From Mycolicibacter kumamotonensis (GTDB lineage Bacteria; Actinomycetota; Actinomycetes; Mycobacteriales; Mycobacteriaceae), in NCBI RefSeq assembly GCF_002086285.1, contig NZ_MVHU01000032.1, positions 1-54,730 of the forward strand: a DNA stretch of 54,730 bases, in the 5' to 3' direction. The notes beneath the pieces were generated by a model. That model ran no database searches and was not told where the DNA came from. It saw only the letters and a program-made list of their open reading frames with translations. The stretch's first letter is position 1. Every line of letters begins with the position of its first letter. This document shows, piece by piece, positions 42,066 through 50,571 of the stretch. The position numbers and the translations under genes are program-made.

Positions 42066-42067
42066 AT

Positions 42068-42567
<500 letters not shown>

Positions 42568-42571
<4 letters not shown>

Positions 42572-42891
42572 CGAGCATCGAGGCACCGGTTTTCGATGCG
42601 CTCGGCGACCCGAACCGGCTGCGGATCATCGGGCTCCTCTGCGACGGCGGGCCGTGTTCGACTTCGCAGCTCACCCACGCGATTCCGGTGACGCGTCAGG
42701 CGGCGACCAAACACCTGCAAGTGCTGGAGACGGTGGGACTGGTCACCAGCAGTCGTCGCGGCCGCGAACGCATCTGGGCGGTGCGGTCGCACCAGCTGGC
42801 CGAAGCCGGCGACTATCTCAGCGTCTTGTCGCGCCGCTGGGACGCCGCGATCGAGCGGCTGCGGGCGTTCGTGGAGAAAGTCGAGGACTAA
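42568..42891 (+). CDS. ArsR-family winged-helix regulator
   Basis: The 107-aa regulator contains FDALGDPNRLRIIGLLCDGG, the recognition region VTRQAATKHLQVLETVGLVT and the wing SSRRGRERIWAV. No CxC metal site is seen, so it is not a classical metal sensor; such AHSA1-linked ArsR proteins respond to unknown signals. GTG start overlapping the SRPBCC gene. Presumed autoregulator through the two GCAACC-N4-GGTTGC sites upstream of the operon. Confidence 0.87.
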
Positions 42892-43283
42892 TCCCCGTCC
42901 AGGCGCCGGATCAACCGTTGCGGTGCAACCAGCCGAAACGACGCGTCGACCAGCTCGCCTACTTCGTCCCAATCCACCGGGGCCGCACCGAAATCCAGCC
43001 CCAGCCAGCCGGACGGCCCCAGATACATCGGATAAAAGAACCGGGCGTCTTGTTCCAGCGCCCGCCGCTCGGATTCGTCGACCTTGACCAGCAGCGCATG
43101 GGGGTAGGGGACGATCGCCCCGGTGGTCTTGCTGCTGCCGCCGTAGACCGCGAACATCTTGGGGGCGCAGAACACCGGCCGGCCGTGAGAGATCTTCTCG
43201 AACGTTTCGGGATAGCCCAGCGCAATGCGCCGCAGCCGGGCCAGGCCAGGGTCGTCGTCGCGATACATGATCGGGTGCGGCAT
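42888..43283 (-). CDS. MmcQ/YjbR family protein
   Basis: The 131-aa protein has YPETFEKISHGRPVFCAPKMFAV-type sequence, a LLVKVDESERRAL segment and MYLGPSGWLGLDFG, the MmcQ/YjbR (DUF419) fold resembling a cyclomaltodextrin/DNA-binding-like alpha-beta sandwich. Function unknown. The ATG at 43283 follows TACCCT by six bases (minus strand), a leaderless pattern. It overlaps the ArsR stop by four bases and diverges from ligA with start codons 34 bp apart. Confidence 0.82.
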   Translation of the reverse strand: MPHPIMYRDDDPGLARLRRIALGYPETFEKISHGRPVFCAPKMFAVYGGSSKTTGAIVPYPHALLVKVDESERRALEQDARFFYPMYLGPSGWLGLDFGAAPVDWDEVGELVDASFRLVAPQRLIRRLDGD

Positions 43284-43289
43284 GCCGTC

Positions 43290-43310
43290 AGGGTAGCCAG
43301 CAGCTAACCT
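43290..43310. promoter_or_regulatory. Back-to-back leaderless promoters of the MmcQ-like gene and ligA
   Basis: Minus-strand TACCCT (43295-43290) ends six bases before the MmcQ-like ATG. Plus-strand TAACCT (43305-43310) ends six bases before the ligA GTG. Each -35 would fall in or beside the other gene's start, so both promoters cannot be occupied at once. Confidence 0.55.
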
Positions 43311-43316
43311 GCGGGG

Positions 43317-45395
43317 GTGAGTCCAGAGGCCGACAGCGTGACCCCGGATCTGCGGCGGCAATGGTACGACCTGGCCGAAGAGGTGCGCGAACACCAGTTC
43401 CGCTACTACATCAAAGACGCGCCGGTCATCCCCGACAGCGAGTTCGACGAGCTGTTCAACCGGCTGCTCGCCCTCGAGGACGCCTACCCCGAACTGCGCG
43501 TCCCCGACTCGCCGACCCAGCTGGTGGGCGGGGCCGGCTTCACCACCGACTTCACGCCCGCCGAGCACCTGGAGCGGATGCTGTCGCTGGAGGACGTGTT
43601 CTCGCCCGATGAGCTGGCCGCGTGGGCGGGCCGGGTCACCAGCGAGATCGGCGGTGACACCACCTACCTGTGCGAGCTCAAGGTCGACGGGGTGGCGCTC
43701 GGGTTGGTCTATCGCGACGGCCGGTTGGTCAGCGGTGCCACCCGCGGTGACGGCCGGGTCGGCGAGGATGTGACGCTGAACGCGCGGACCATCGTCGATA
43801 TCCCCGAATCCCTCACCGCGGACAGCGAATTCCCGATCCCGGCGGTGCTGGAGGTGCGCGGAGAGGTGTACTTCCGGCTGGAGGACTTCGAAACCCTCAA
43901 CGCCGGCCTGGTCGCCGAGGGCAAAGCGCCGTTCGCCAACCCCCGCAACAGTGCCGCCGGATCACTGCGGCAGAAGAACCCGGCCGTCACCGCCCGGCGC
44001 AACCTGCGGATGGTCTGTCACGGTCTCGGCTACACCGAGGGATTCAGCCCGGCCACCCTGCACGAGGCCTACACCGCGATGAGCGCCTGGGGCCTGCCGG
44101 TCTCACCGCACACCGCCCGGGTGGAAGGCATGGCCGCGGTGGCCGAGCGCATCGCCTACTGGGGCGAGCACCGCCACGACGTCGACCACGAAATCGACGG
44201 TGTGGTCGTCAAAGTCGATGACCGGGCACTGCAGCGCCGGCTCGGCGCCACCTCGCGGGTGCCGCGCTGGGCGGTGGCCTACAAGTACCCGCCCGAGGAG
44301 GCGCAGACCACGCTGGTCGATATCCGGGTCAGTGTCGGGCGCACCGGCCGGGTCACCCCGTTCGCCTACATGACCCCGGTCAAGGTGGCCGGCTCCACGG
44401 TGAGCCTGGCCACCCTGCACAACGCCTCGGAGGTCAAGCGCAAGGGCGTGCTGATCGGCGACACCGTGGTGATCCGCAAGGCCGGCGACGTGATTCCCGA
44501 GGTGCTGGGCCCCGTGGTGGATCTGCGCGACGGCACCGAGCGGGAGTTCGTCATGCCGACCCACTGTCCGGAATGCGGAACCCTGCTGGCGCCGGCCAAA
44601 GAAGCCGACGTCGACATCCGCTGTCCCAATGCCCGGTCCTGCCCGGCCCAGCTGCGCGAGCGGGTGTTCCACGTCGCCGGCCGCGGTGCCTTCGACATCG
44701 AGGCCCTGGGTTACGAAGCGGCGACCGCGTTGCTGAGCGCCGGCGTCATCACCGACGAGGGTGATCTGTTCAACCTCACCGAAGACGACCTGCTGCGCAC
44801 CGAGCTGTTCACCACCAAAGGCGGTGGGCTGTCCAAGAACGGCCGGCAACTGCTGGCCAACCTCGACAAGGCCAAGTCCCAACCACTGTGGCGGGTGTTG
44901 GTGGCGTTGTCGATCCGCCATGTCGGTCCGACCGCGGCCCGGGCGCTGGCAACCGAATTCGGCAGCCTGGAGGCGATCACCGCGGCGTCCACCGAGCAGC
45001 TGGCGGCGGTCGAGGGCGTCGGGCCCACCATCGCCGCCGCGGTCACCGAATGGTTCGACGTCGACTGGCACCGCGCGATCGTCGACAAGTGGCGGGCCGC
45101 CGGGGTGCGGATGGCCGACGAACGCGACGAGAGCATCGAACGCACGCTGGAGGGGTGCAGCATCGTCGTGACGGGGTCGCTGACCGGCTTCTCCCGCGAC
45201 GAGGCCAAGGAGGCGATCATCGCGCGCGGCGGCCGTGCGGCCGGGTCGGTGTCGAAGAAGACCGCCTATGTGGTGGCAGGCGATGCGCCCGGCTCGAAGT
45301 ACGACAAGGCCGTCGAACTCGGGGTCCCGATCCTCGACGAGGACGGCTTCGTCAGGCTGCTGGCCGAGGGACCGGCGGACCCGACCACGGATTAG
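43317..45395 (+). CDS. ligA: NAD-dependent DNA ligase LigA
   Basis: The 692-aa ligase joins nicked DNA using NAD+, essential in replication. The N-terminal Ia region (FRYYIKDAPVIPDSEFDELF) is followed by the adenylated Lys in CELKVDGVAL (Lys near residue 122), the OB fold, a four-Cys zinc finger (CPECG ... CPNARSC), helix-hairpin-helix repeats and a C-terminal BRCT domain (IVVTGSLTGFSRDEAKE). The length is normal. GTG start, probable leaderless mRNA. It overlaps the converging ACT gene by four bases, as at the Rv3014c-Rv3013 junction. Confidence 0.97.
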   Translation: MSPEADSVTPDLRRQWYDLAEEVREHQFRYYIKDAPVIPDSEFDELFNRLLALEDAYPELRVPDSPTQLVGGAGFTTDFTPAEHLERMLSLEDVFSPDELAAWAGRVTSEIGGDTTYLCELKVDGVALGLVYRDGRLVSGATRGDGRVGEDVTLNARTIVDIPESLTADSEFPIPAVLEVRGEVYFRLEDFETLNAGLVAEGKAPFANPRNSAAGSLRQKNPAVTARRNLRMVCHGLGYTEGFSPATLHEAYTAMSAWGLPVSPHTARVEGMAAVAERIAYWGEHRHDVDHEIDGVVVKVDDRALQRRLGATSRVPRWAVAYKYPPEEAQTTLVDIRVSVGRTGRVTPFAYMTPVKVAGSTVSLATLHNASEVKRKGVLIGDTVVIRKAGDVIPEVLGPVVDLRDGTEREFVMPTHCPECGTLLAPAKEADVDIRCPNARSCPAQLRERVFHVAGRGAFDIEALGYEAATALLSAGVITDEGDLFNLTEDDLLRTELFTTKGGGLSKNGRQLLANLDKAKSQPLWRVLVALSIRHVGPTAARALATEFGSLEAITAASTEQLAAVEGVGPTIAAAVTEWFDVDWHRAIVDKWRAAGVRMADERDESIERTLEGCSIVVTGSLTGFSRDEAKEAIIARGGRAAGSVSKKTAYVVAGDAPGSKYDKAVELGVPILDEDGFVRLLAEGPADPTTD

Positions 45396-46057
45396 CGCAG
45401 CAGGGTCGCAACGATTCCGGCCAGATAGCCCAGCCGCGCCACTTCGGCCGGTAGAAATGCCGGGCCGCCCGTGCGGCCCAAGACGACCGCGGTGCCCGGG
45501 TCACCCAACGGGGCGGCCAGCAGCGCGGTGTCGATCTCCCGCCACACCGTGGGCACCCAGTCTGCGGTGTTGTCCAGTGCGGTGGCGCGGTCGAGCGGCA
45601 GCCAGGGCACCGCACCGACTTCGGTCTCGGGTGTACCGGGGCTACCGGCCAGCCGGCGAAACTTCCCGTCGGACCCTTCGCCGTGCAGCACCACGCACCA
45701 GCTGGCCCGCAGCACCCGGGGCGCGTCGTCGACCAGCTTTTGCAGCTTGGCCTGGCGGTCACCGGCCGCCGCGACGCGGTCGATGAGCTCGAGTTCGCGG
45801 TGCGCATCCAGCAGTCCCGTGTGCGGGCGCACACTGTGCACCCGTATCCCGGTGAGCCGTTCGGCGGCGGTGATCAACACGTCGGGCATCGCCCCGGGCG
45901 GTAGCTCGACCACCAGGTCGTCGATCGCCGAGCCGCTGCCACGCTCGACGACGTCCAGCGACAAGATGTCGGCACCCACCGAGCCCAAGGCAACCGCCAG
46001 CGAGCCGAGGCTGCCCGGGCGGTCGTCGAGCTCGACGCGCAGCAGATAGGAAGACAC
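45392..46057 (-). CDS. ACT-domain protein (Rv3013 type)
   Basis: The 221-aa protein begins with an ACT domain (YLLRVELDDRPGSLGSLAVA, residues 4-75) that would bind an amino acid or other small ligand. A C-terminal region with GDPGTAVVLGRTGGPAFLP is of unknown fold. GTG start at 46057; the longer frame upstream runs into gatC. Soluble, no enzyme domain. It matches Rv3013 in position and orientation between ligA and gatC. Confidence 0.83.
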   Translation of the reverse strand: MSSYLLRVELDDRPGSLGSLAVALGSVGADILSLDVVERGSGSAIDDLVVELPPGAMPDVLITAAERLTGIRVHSVRPHTGLLDAHRELELIDRVAAAGDRQAKLQKLVDDAPRVLRASWCVVLHGEGSDGKFRRLAGSPGTPETEVGAVPWLPLDRATALDNTADWVPTVWREIDTALLAAPLGDPGTAVVLGRTGGPAFLPAEVARLGYLAGIVATLLR

Positions 46058-46083
46058 GGCGAACACTGTTTCACAGGCCCGAC

Positions 46084-46089
46084 TAGGCT
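46084..46089 (+). promoter_or_regulatory. -10 element TAGGCT before gatC
   Basis: TAGGCT ends eight bases before the GTG at 46098; no SD is present. Likely leaderless start of the gatC-gatA operon. Confidence 0.5.
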
Positions 46090-46097
46090 TGGCGGCC

Positions 46098-46397
46098 GTG
46101 TCCCAGATCTCCCGTGACGATGTAGCGCACCTGGCCCGGCTGGCCCGGCTGGCGCTGACCGACGCCGAGTTGGACGGCTTCGCCGGCCAGCTCGACGCGA
46201 TCCTGGCCCATGTCAGCACCATCCAGTCCGTCGACGTCACCGGCGTCGAAGCGACGGACAACCCGCTCAAGGCCGTCAACGTCACCCGTCCCGATGAGAT
46301 CGTGCCGTGCCTGACTCAGCAGCAGGCGCTCGCGGCCGCCCCCCGCGCCGAAGACGGCCGCTTCGCGGTCCCGCAGATCTTGGGGGAGGGCCAGTGA
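46098..46397 (+). CDS. gatC: Aspartyl/glutamyl-tRNA amidotransferase subunit C
   Basis: The 99-aa protein has DDVAHLARLARLALTDAELD and the C-terminal RPDEIVPCLTQQQALAAAPR segment that wraps around GatA. It stabilises the GatCAB complex, which converts Glu-tRNA(Gln) and Asp-tRNA(Asn) to the amidated forms. The GTG at 46098 gives the family length; its stop overlaps gatA (GTGA). Confidence 0.94.
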   Translation: MSQISRDDVAHLARLARLALTDAELDGFAGQLDAILAHVSTIQSVDVTGVEATDNPLKAVNVTRPDEIVPCLTQQQALAAAPRAEDGRFAVPQILGEGQ

Positions 46398-47875
46398 GTG
46401 AGCTGACCCGACTCGACGCGGCAACCCTGGCGGCCAAGATCGCCGCCCGCGAGGTGTCCTCGGTCGAAGTCACCCGGGCACACCTCGACCAGATCGCGGC
46501 CACCGACGAGCAGTACGGGGCGTTTCTGCATGTCGGCGGCGATGAGGCGCTCGCCGCGGCGGAAGCCGCTGACCAGGCCATCGCCGCCGGGGAGGCGCCG
46601 TCGGCGCTGGCCGGGGTGCCGCTGGCCCTCAAGGACGTGTTCACCACCATCGACGCGCCCACCACCTGCGGATCGAAGATCTTGGAAGGCTGGCGGGCCC
46701 CGTATGACGCCACCGTCACCGCGCGGCTACGCGCGGCCGGCATCCCGATCCTGGGCAAGACCAACATGGACGAGTTCGCGATGGGCTCGTCCACGGAGAA
46801 CTCCGCCTACGGCCCGACCCGCAACCCGTGGGATGTCGAGCGGGTGCCGGGCGGCTCCGGCGGCGGTAGCGCCGCGGCGTTGGCGGCGTTCCAGGCGCCC
46901 CTGGCCATCGGAACCGACACCGGCGGCTCGATCCGCCAGCCGGCCGCGCTGACCGCCACCGTCGGCGTCAAGCCCACCTACGGCACGGTGAGCCGTTACG
47001 GCCTGGTGGCGTGCGCGTCGTCGCTGGATCAGGGCGGGCCGTGCGCGCGCACCGTGGCCGACACCGCGCTGCTGCACTCGGTGATCGCCGGGCATGACCC
47101 GCGTGACTCCACATCGCTGGACGTCCCGGTGCCCGACGTCGTCGGCGCCGCGCGGGCGGGGGCAGGCGGTGACCTGTCCGGGGTACGGATCGGGGTGGTG
47201 CGCCAGCTGCACAGCGGGGAGGGCTACCAGCCGGGTGTGCTGGCGTCGTTCAATGCCGCCGTCGAACAGTTGAAGGCGCTGGGCGCGCAGATCTCCGAGG
47301 TGGACTGCCCACACTTCGACTACTCGTTGAGCGCCTACTACCTGATCCTGCCGTCGGAGGTCTCGTCGAACCTGGCCCGCTTCGACGCGATGCGCTTCGG
47401 TTTGCGGATCGGTGATGACGGCACCCACAGCGCCGAGGAGGTGATGGCGCTGACCCGCGCGGCCGGCTTCGGTCCTGAGGTCAAACGCCGCATCATGCTC
47501 GGCACCTACGCGCTGTCGGCGGGCTACTACGACGCCTACTACAACCAGGCGCAGAAGGTGCGCACGCTGATCGCCCGCGACCTCGACGAGGCGTACAAGT
47601 CCGTTGACGTGCTGGTCTCGCCGACGACGCCCACCACGGCATTCCGGTTGGGGGAGAAGGTCGACGACCCGCTGGCCATGTACCTGTTCGACTTGTGCAC
47701 CCTGCCGCTGAACCTGGCCGGACACTGCGGCATGTCGGTGCCGTCGGGTCTCTCCGGCGACGACGGGCTTCCGGTGGGCCTGCAGATCATGGCGCCGGCG
47801 CTGGCCGATGACCGGCTGTACCGGGTGGGGGCCGCCTATGAGGCCGCCCGCGGAGCGCTGCCGACGCCGGTTTAG
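46394..47875 (+). CDS. gatA: Aspartyl/glutamyl-tRNA amidotransferase subunit A
   Basis: The 493-aa amidase-signature protein has the catalytic Lys in PLALKDVFTT and the cis-Ser and nucleophilic Ser in VPGGSGGGSAAALAA and GTDTGGSIRQPAA. It hydrolyses glutamine and passes ammonia to GatB. Start chosen by overlap with gatC. A long inverted repeat follows the stop. gatB lies 2.7 kb downstream, separated by pfkA and three small genes. Confidence 0.96.
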   Translation: MSELTRLDAATLAAKIAAREVSSVEVTRAHLDQIAATDEQYGAFLHVGGDEALAAAEAADQAIAAGEAPSALAGVPLALKDVFTTIDAPTTCGSKILEGWRAPYDATVTARLRAAGIPILGKTNMDEFAMGSSTENSAYGPTRNPWDVERVPGGSGGGSAAALAAFQAPLAIGTDTGGSIRQPAALTATVGVKPTYGTVSRYGLVACASSLDQGGPCARTVADTALLHSVIAGHDPRDSTSLDVPVPDVVGAARAGAGGDLSGVRIGVVRQLHSGEGYQPGVLASFNAAVEQLKALGAQISEVDCPHFDYSLSAYYLILPSEVSSNLARFDAMRFGLRIGDDGTHSAEEVMALTRAAGFGPEVKRRIMLGTYALSAGYYDAYYNQAQKVRTLIARDLDEAYKSVDVLVSPTTPTTAFRLGEKVDDPLAMYLFDLCTLPLNLAGHCGMSVPSGLSGDDGLPVGLQIMAPALADDRLYRVGAAYEAARGALPTPV

Positions 47876-47881
47876 CCGCGC

Positions 47882-47938
47882 CGAGGCTGTAGTTGGCGTG
47901 GAAAAGTTCGAGTAGAGCTCGCGCTAACTACAGCCTCG
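47882..47938. terminator. 17-bp-arm inverted repeat between gatA and pfkA
   Basis: CGAGGCTGTAGTTGGCG (47882-47898) pairs with CGCTAACTACAGCCTCG (47922-47938) with a single G-T pair. The 23-nt loop holds a smaller CGAG/CTCG stem. It starts 7 bp after the gatA stop. It could be a terminator or a mobile REP-like unit; arms this long without a T-tract are unusual for a plain terminator. Confidence 0.55.
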
Positions 47939-47966
47939 CGGTGAGTGACCCGGCAAGATGGGTCTC

Positions 47967-48998
47967 ATGCGGATTGGAGTCCTCACCGGTGGCGGTGACT
48001 GTCCCGGGCTGAACGCGGTGATCAGGGCCGTGGTGCGCACCTGCGATTCGCGCTATGGCTCGTCGGTGGTCGGATTTCAGGACGGCTGGCGCGGACTGCT
48101 GGAGAACCGGCGGATCCAGCTGGCCAACGACGACCGCAACGACCGGCTGCTGGCCAAGGGCGGCACCATGCTGGGCACGGCCCGGGTGAATCCGGACAAG
48201 CTGCGTGCCGGCCTGGATCAGGTCAAGGCGACCCTCGACGACAACGGCATCGACGTGCTCATTCCGATCGGTGGGGAGGGCACCCTGACCGCGGCGCACT
48301 GGTTGTCGCAGGAGAACGTCCCGGTGGTCGGGGTTCCGAAGACCATCGACAACGACATCGACTGCACCGACTTCACTTTCGGCCACGACACCGCCCTGCA
48401 GGTCGCCACCGAGGCCATCGACCGGTTGCATTCCACCGCCGAGTCCCACCAGCGGGTGATGCTGGTCGAGGTGATGGGTCGTCACGCCGGATGGATCGCG
48501 CTGAACGCCGGGCTGGCCTCCGGTGCGCATATGACACTGATCCCCGAGCAGCCGTTCGACGTCGAAGAGGTCTGCCGGCTGGTCAAGCAACGCTTTCAGC
48601 ACGGCTCCTCGCACTTCATCTGCGTCGTCGCCGAAGGCGCCAAACCCGCGGCCGGGTCGATGGAGCTGAGGTCCGGGGGCATCGACGAATTCGGCCACGA
48701 GCGATTCACCGGGGTCGCGGCCCAGTTGGCCGTCGAGATCGAGAAGCGCGTCAAGAAGGACGTGCGCACCACGGTGCTGGGGCATGTGCAGCGGGGCGGC
48801 ACTCCGACCGCCTACGACCGGGTGCTGGCCACCCGGTTCGGAGTCAACGCCGCCGACGCTGCCCACGCCGGCGAGTACGGCATGATGGTGTCGCTGCGCG
48901 GCCAGGAGATCGGCAGGGTGGCGTTGGCCGACGCGGTGCGCCAGCTCAAGGTGGTGCCCCAGAGTCGCTATGACGACGCCGCGGCCTTCTTCGGGTAG
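47967..48998 (+). CDS. pfkA: 6-phosphofructokinase
   Basis: The 343-aa enzyme is the same length as M. tuberculosis PfkA. GVLTGGGDCPGLNAVIRAVV binds the phosphate donor, GGEGTLTAA holds Glu104, and PKTIDNDIDCTD has Lys125 followed by the catalytic Asp. The Lys in PKTIDND is typical of the actinobacterial/PPi-related clade, where E. coli PfkA has Gly. The donor (ATP or PPi) therefore cannot be fixed by motif alone, though mycobacterial PfkA is known as ATP-dependent. The ATG at 47967 is used rather than 47958. Confidence 0.95.
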   Translation: MRIGVLTGGGDCPGLNAVIRAVVRTCDSRYGSSVVGFQDGWRGLLENRRIQLANDDRNDRLLAKGGTMLGTARVNPDKLRAGLDQVKATLDDNGIDVLIPIGGEGTLTAAHWLSQENVPVVGVPKTIDNDIDCTDFTFGHDTALQVATEAIDRLHSTAESHQRVMLVEVMGRHAGWIALNAGLASGAHMTLIPEQPFDVEEVCRLVKQRFQHGSSHFICVVAEGAKPAAGSMELRSGGIDEFGHERFTGVAAQLAVEIEKRVKKDVRTTVLGHVQRGGTPTAYDRVLATRFGVNAADAAHAGEYGMMVSLRGQEIGRVALADAVRQLKVVPQSRYDDAAAFFG

Positions 48999-49104
48999 TT
49001 CGCGTTTGTGCATGACGCGTTGGGGCAATGGTCACCCAATGGTTGACTTGTGTTCGCCGGACTGCGGTTCGCTGGCCGGGATGGATGAAGGTTGGGGGGC
49101 GGCA

Positions 49105-49455
49105 ATGGGAACGGTCTCGCGGGTCACCGCGGCGCTGTGCGCCTTGCCGATCGGGCTTGTCCTCGCCGGACCGGCCCGCGGCAGCGGTGATGCCATCTCC
49201 GGATACGTCGACGATCACGGCCGCGAAGTCTGCGGGTTCATGGCCGACCAGCCGAACCTGGCGGGAGTCAAACGCGCGGTCAACCACATCCTGGCCACCA
49301 GCGGTCTGCCCCAGGATCAGACAGGACAGTTGCTGGCCGGATCGGTGATGGCTGACTGCCCCGAATACGGCGAGCTGGTGCAGCAATTCATCCGGTACGT
49401 GCATCAACGCCAACAGCAACAGAACGGCGGTATCGGCGCCGTGCTCGGCTCGTAG
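49105..49455 (+). CDS. Secreted DUF732-type small protein
   Basis: The 116-aa protein has a signal peptide (VTAALCALPIGLVLAGPA) and a mature part with two Cys (REVCGFM and VMADCPEYG) likely joined by a disulfide, the layout of DUF732 proteins common in mycobacteria. A Gln-rich tail (RQQQQNG) ends it. The ATG at 49105 follows a G-rich SD; the open frame extends upstream without family similarity. Function unknown. Confidence 0.75.
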   Translation: MGTVSRVTAALCALPIGLVLAGPARGSGDAISGYVDDHGREVCGFMADQPNLAGVKRAVNHILATSGLPQDQTGQLLAGSVMADCPEYGELVQQFIRYVHQRQQQQNGGIGAVLGS

Positions 49456-49459
49456 CGGC

Positions 49460-49846
49460 TCACAGACTGCCCAGGTCATCGGGCACGTCAACGGCGTACG
49501 TGCGCAACACACCCAGTGACACCACGTCGAGGGTGCGTTCATGGGTGGCGGCCAGCACCACCGGAGCAGCGCGCCCGTCGCGGTGCGCCCGCAGCCAATT
49601 CACCGCGGTGACACACCAGCGGTCACCGGGGGTCAGGCCCGGAAACCGATAGGCCGGCATCGGGGTGGACAGGTCATTGCCGATCGAACGCTGGTGCTCG
49701 AGGAACTCGGCGGTAATCACCGCGCAAATAGTATGCAGCCCAATGTCTTCCGGACCCGAAGAACAGCAGCCGTCCCGGTAGAAACCGGTGATCGGGTCAC
49801 TGCCGCACGGTTCTAGCGGATCGCCCAATACGTTGCGCTCGGACAC
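49460..49846 (-). CDS. DUF2237 family protein
   Basis: The 128-aa protein has NVLGDPLEPCGSDPITGFYR, RDGCCSSG, DIGLHTICAVIT and LTPGDRWCVTAVNW, the conserved Cys/Trp pattern of DUF2237. No reaction is known. GTG start six bases after TAAACT on the minus strand (leaderless). Diverges from tenA with start codons 34 bp apart. Confidence 0.8.
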   Translation of the reverse strand: MSERNVLGDPLEPCGSDPITGFYRDGCCSSGPEDIGLHTICAVITAEFLEHQRSIGNDLSTPMPAYRFPGLTPGDRWCVTAVNWLRAHRDGRAAPVVLAATHERTLDVVSLGVLRTYAVDVPDDLGSL

Positions 49847-49852
49847 CCGGCC

Positions 49853-49874
49853 AGTTTAGTGGCCGGGCTACGGT
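49853..49874. promoter_or_regulatory. Back-to-back leaderless promoters of the DUF2237 gene and tenA
   Basis: Minus-strand TAAACT (49858-49853) ends six bases before the DUF2237 GTG. Plus-strand TACGGT (49869-49874) ends five bases before the tenA ATG. The two -10 boxes are ten bases apart. Confidence 0.5.
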
Positions 49875-49879
49875 GGGTC

Positions 49880-50548
49880 ATGGTCAATCGCACACGTGAC
49901 GCACTCTGGGACCAGGCCGCCGAGATCTACCGGCGAATCTGCGCGCACCCGTTCATCACCGGACTCACCGACGGGTCCTTGAGCCACGACCGATTCCGCT
50001 ACTACATCGAGCAGGACGCCCACTACCTGCGGGCTTATGCGCGGGCGCTGGCGGGTTGTGCGTTCAAGGCGCCGGTCGAGGCGGAGGTGAGGATGTTCGT
50101 CGAGCATGCCGGGGTGGCGATCGGCGCGGAAGCCGAACTGCATGCCGGGCTGCTCACCGACTTGGGCCTCGACGGCAGCGAGGCCGCGGCATCACCGGTC
50201 GCCCCGGCCACTCAGGCCTATACCAGCTACCTGCTGGCGGTTATCGGATCCGGTTCCTACGCCGAAGGTGTGGCGGCGGTGTTGCCCTGCTACTGGATCT
50301 ACGCCAAGGTCGGCGAACACCTGCAACAGCGCGGCTCGCCGGAGCCGCTGTTCCAACGCTGGATCGACATGTACGGGGGCCCGGAGTTTCAGGCGGTGGT
50401 CGAGGCGGTGCTCGCCGTCGCCGACCGAGTCGGTGAGCACGCGTCGCCGACCGAGCGGGGCCTGATGCGCCGGCATTTCCACACCACCGCACGCTATGAG
50501 TGGATGTTCTTCGAAGCCGCCTACCGGATGGAGGACTGGCCGGTCTGA
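49880..50548 (+). CDS. tenA: TenA/thiaminase II family protein
   Basis: This 222-aa all-helical protein contains HPFITGLTDGSLSHDRFRYY, the pyrimidine-binding Asp in YIEQDAHYL, the active Cys in VLPCYWIYAKVG (near residue 137) and the catalytic Glu in WMFFEAAYR. The full TenA triad is thus present. TenA hydrolyses aminopyrimidines in thiamin salvage. No other thiamin gene or TPP riboswitch is visible nearby. Confidence 0.87.
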   Translation: MVNRTRDALWDQAAEIYRRICAHPFITGLTDGSLSHDRFRYYIEQDAHYLRAYARALAGCAFKAPVEAEVRMFVEHAGVAIGAEAELHAGLLTDLGLDGSEAAASPVAPATQAYTSYLLAVIGSGSYAEGVAAVLPCYWIYAKVGEHLQQRGSPEPLFQRWIDMYGGPEFQAVVEAVLAVADRVGEHASPTERGLMRRHFHTTARYEWMFFEAAYRMEDWPV

Positions 50549-50558
50549 TCGGTTCACC

Positions 50559-50564
50559 TAGACT
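50559..50564 (+). promoter_or_regulatory. -10 element TAGACT before gatB
   Basis: TAGACT ends seven bases before the ATG at 50572 with no SD, a leaderless pattern. gatB would thus have its own promoter, separate from gatCA. Confidence 0.45.
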
Positions 50565-50571
50565 TTCGGCT

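Noticed and set aside
49847..49879. TPP riboswitch before tenA
   Set aside because: Only 33 bp separate it from the divergent gene, far too short for a THI element.
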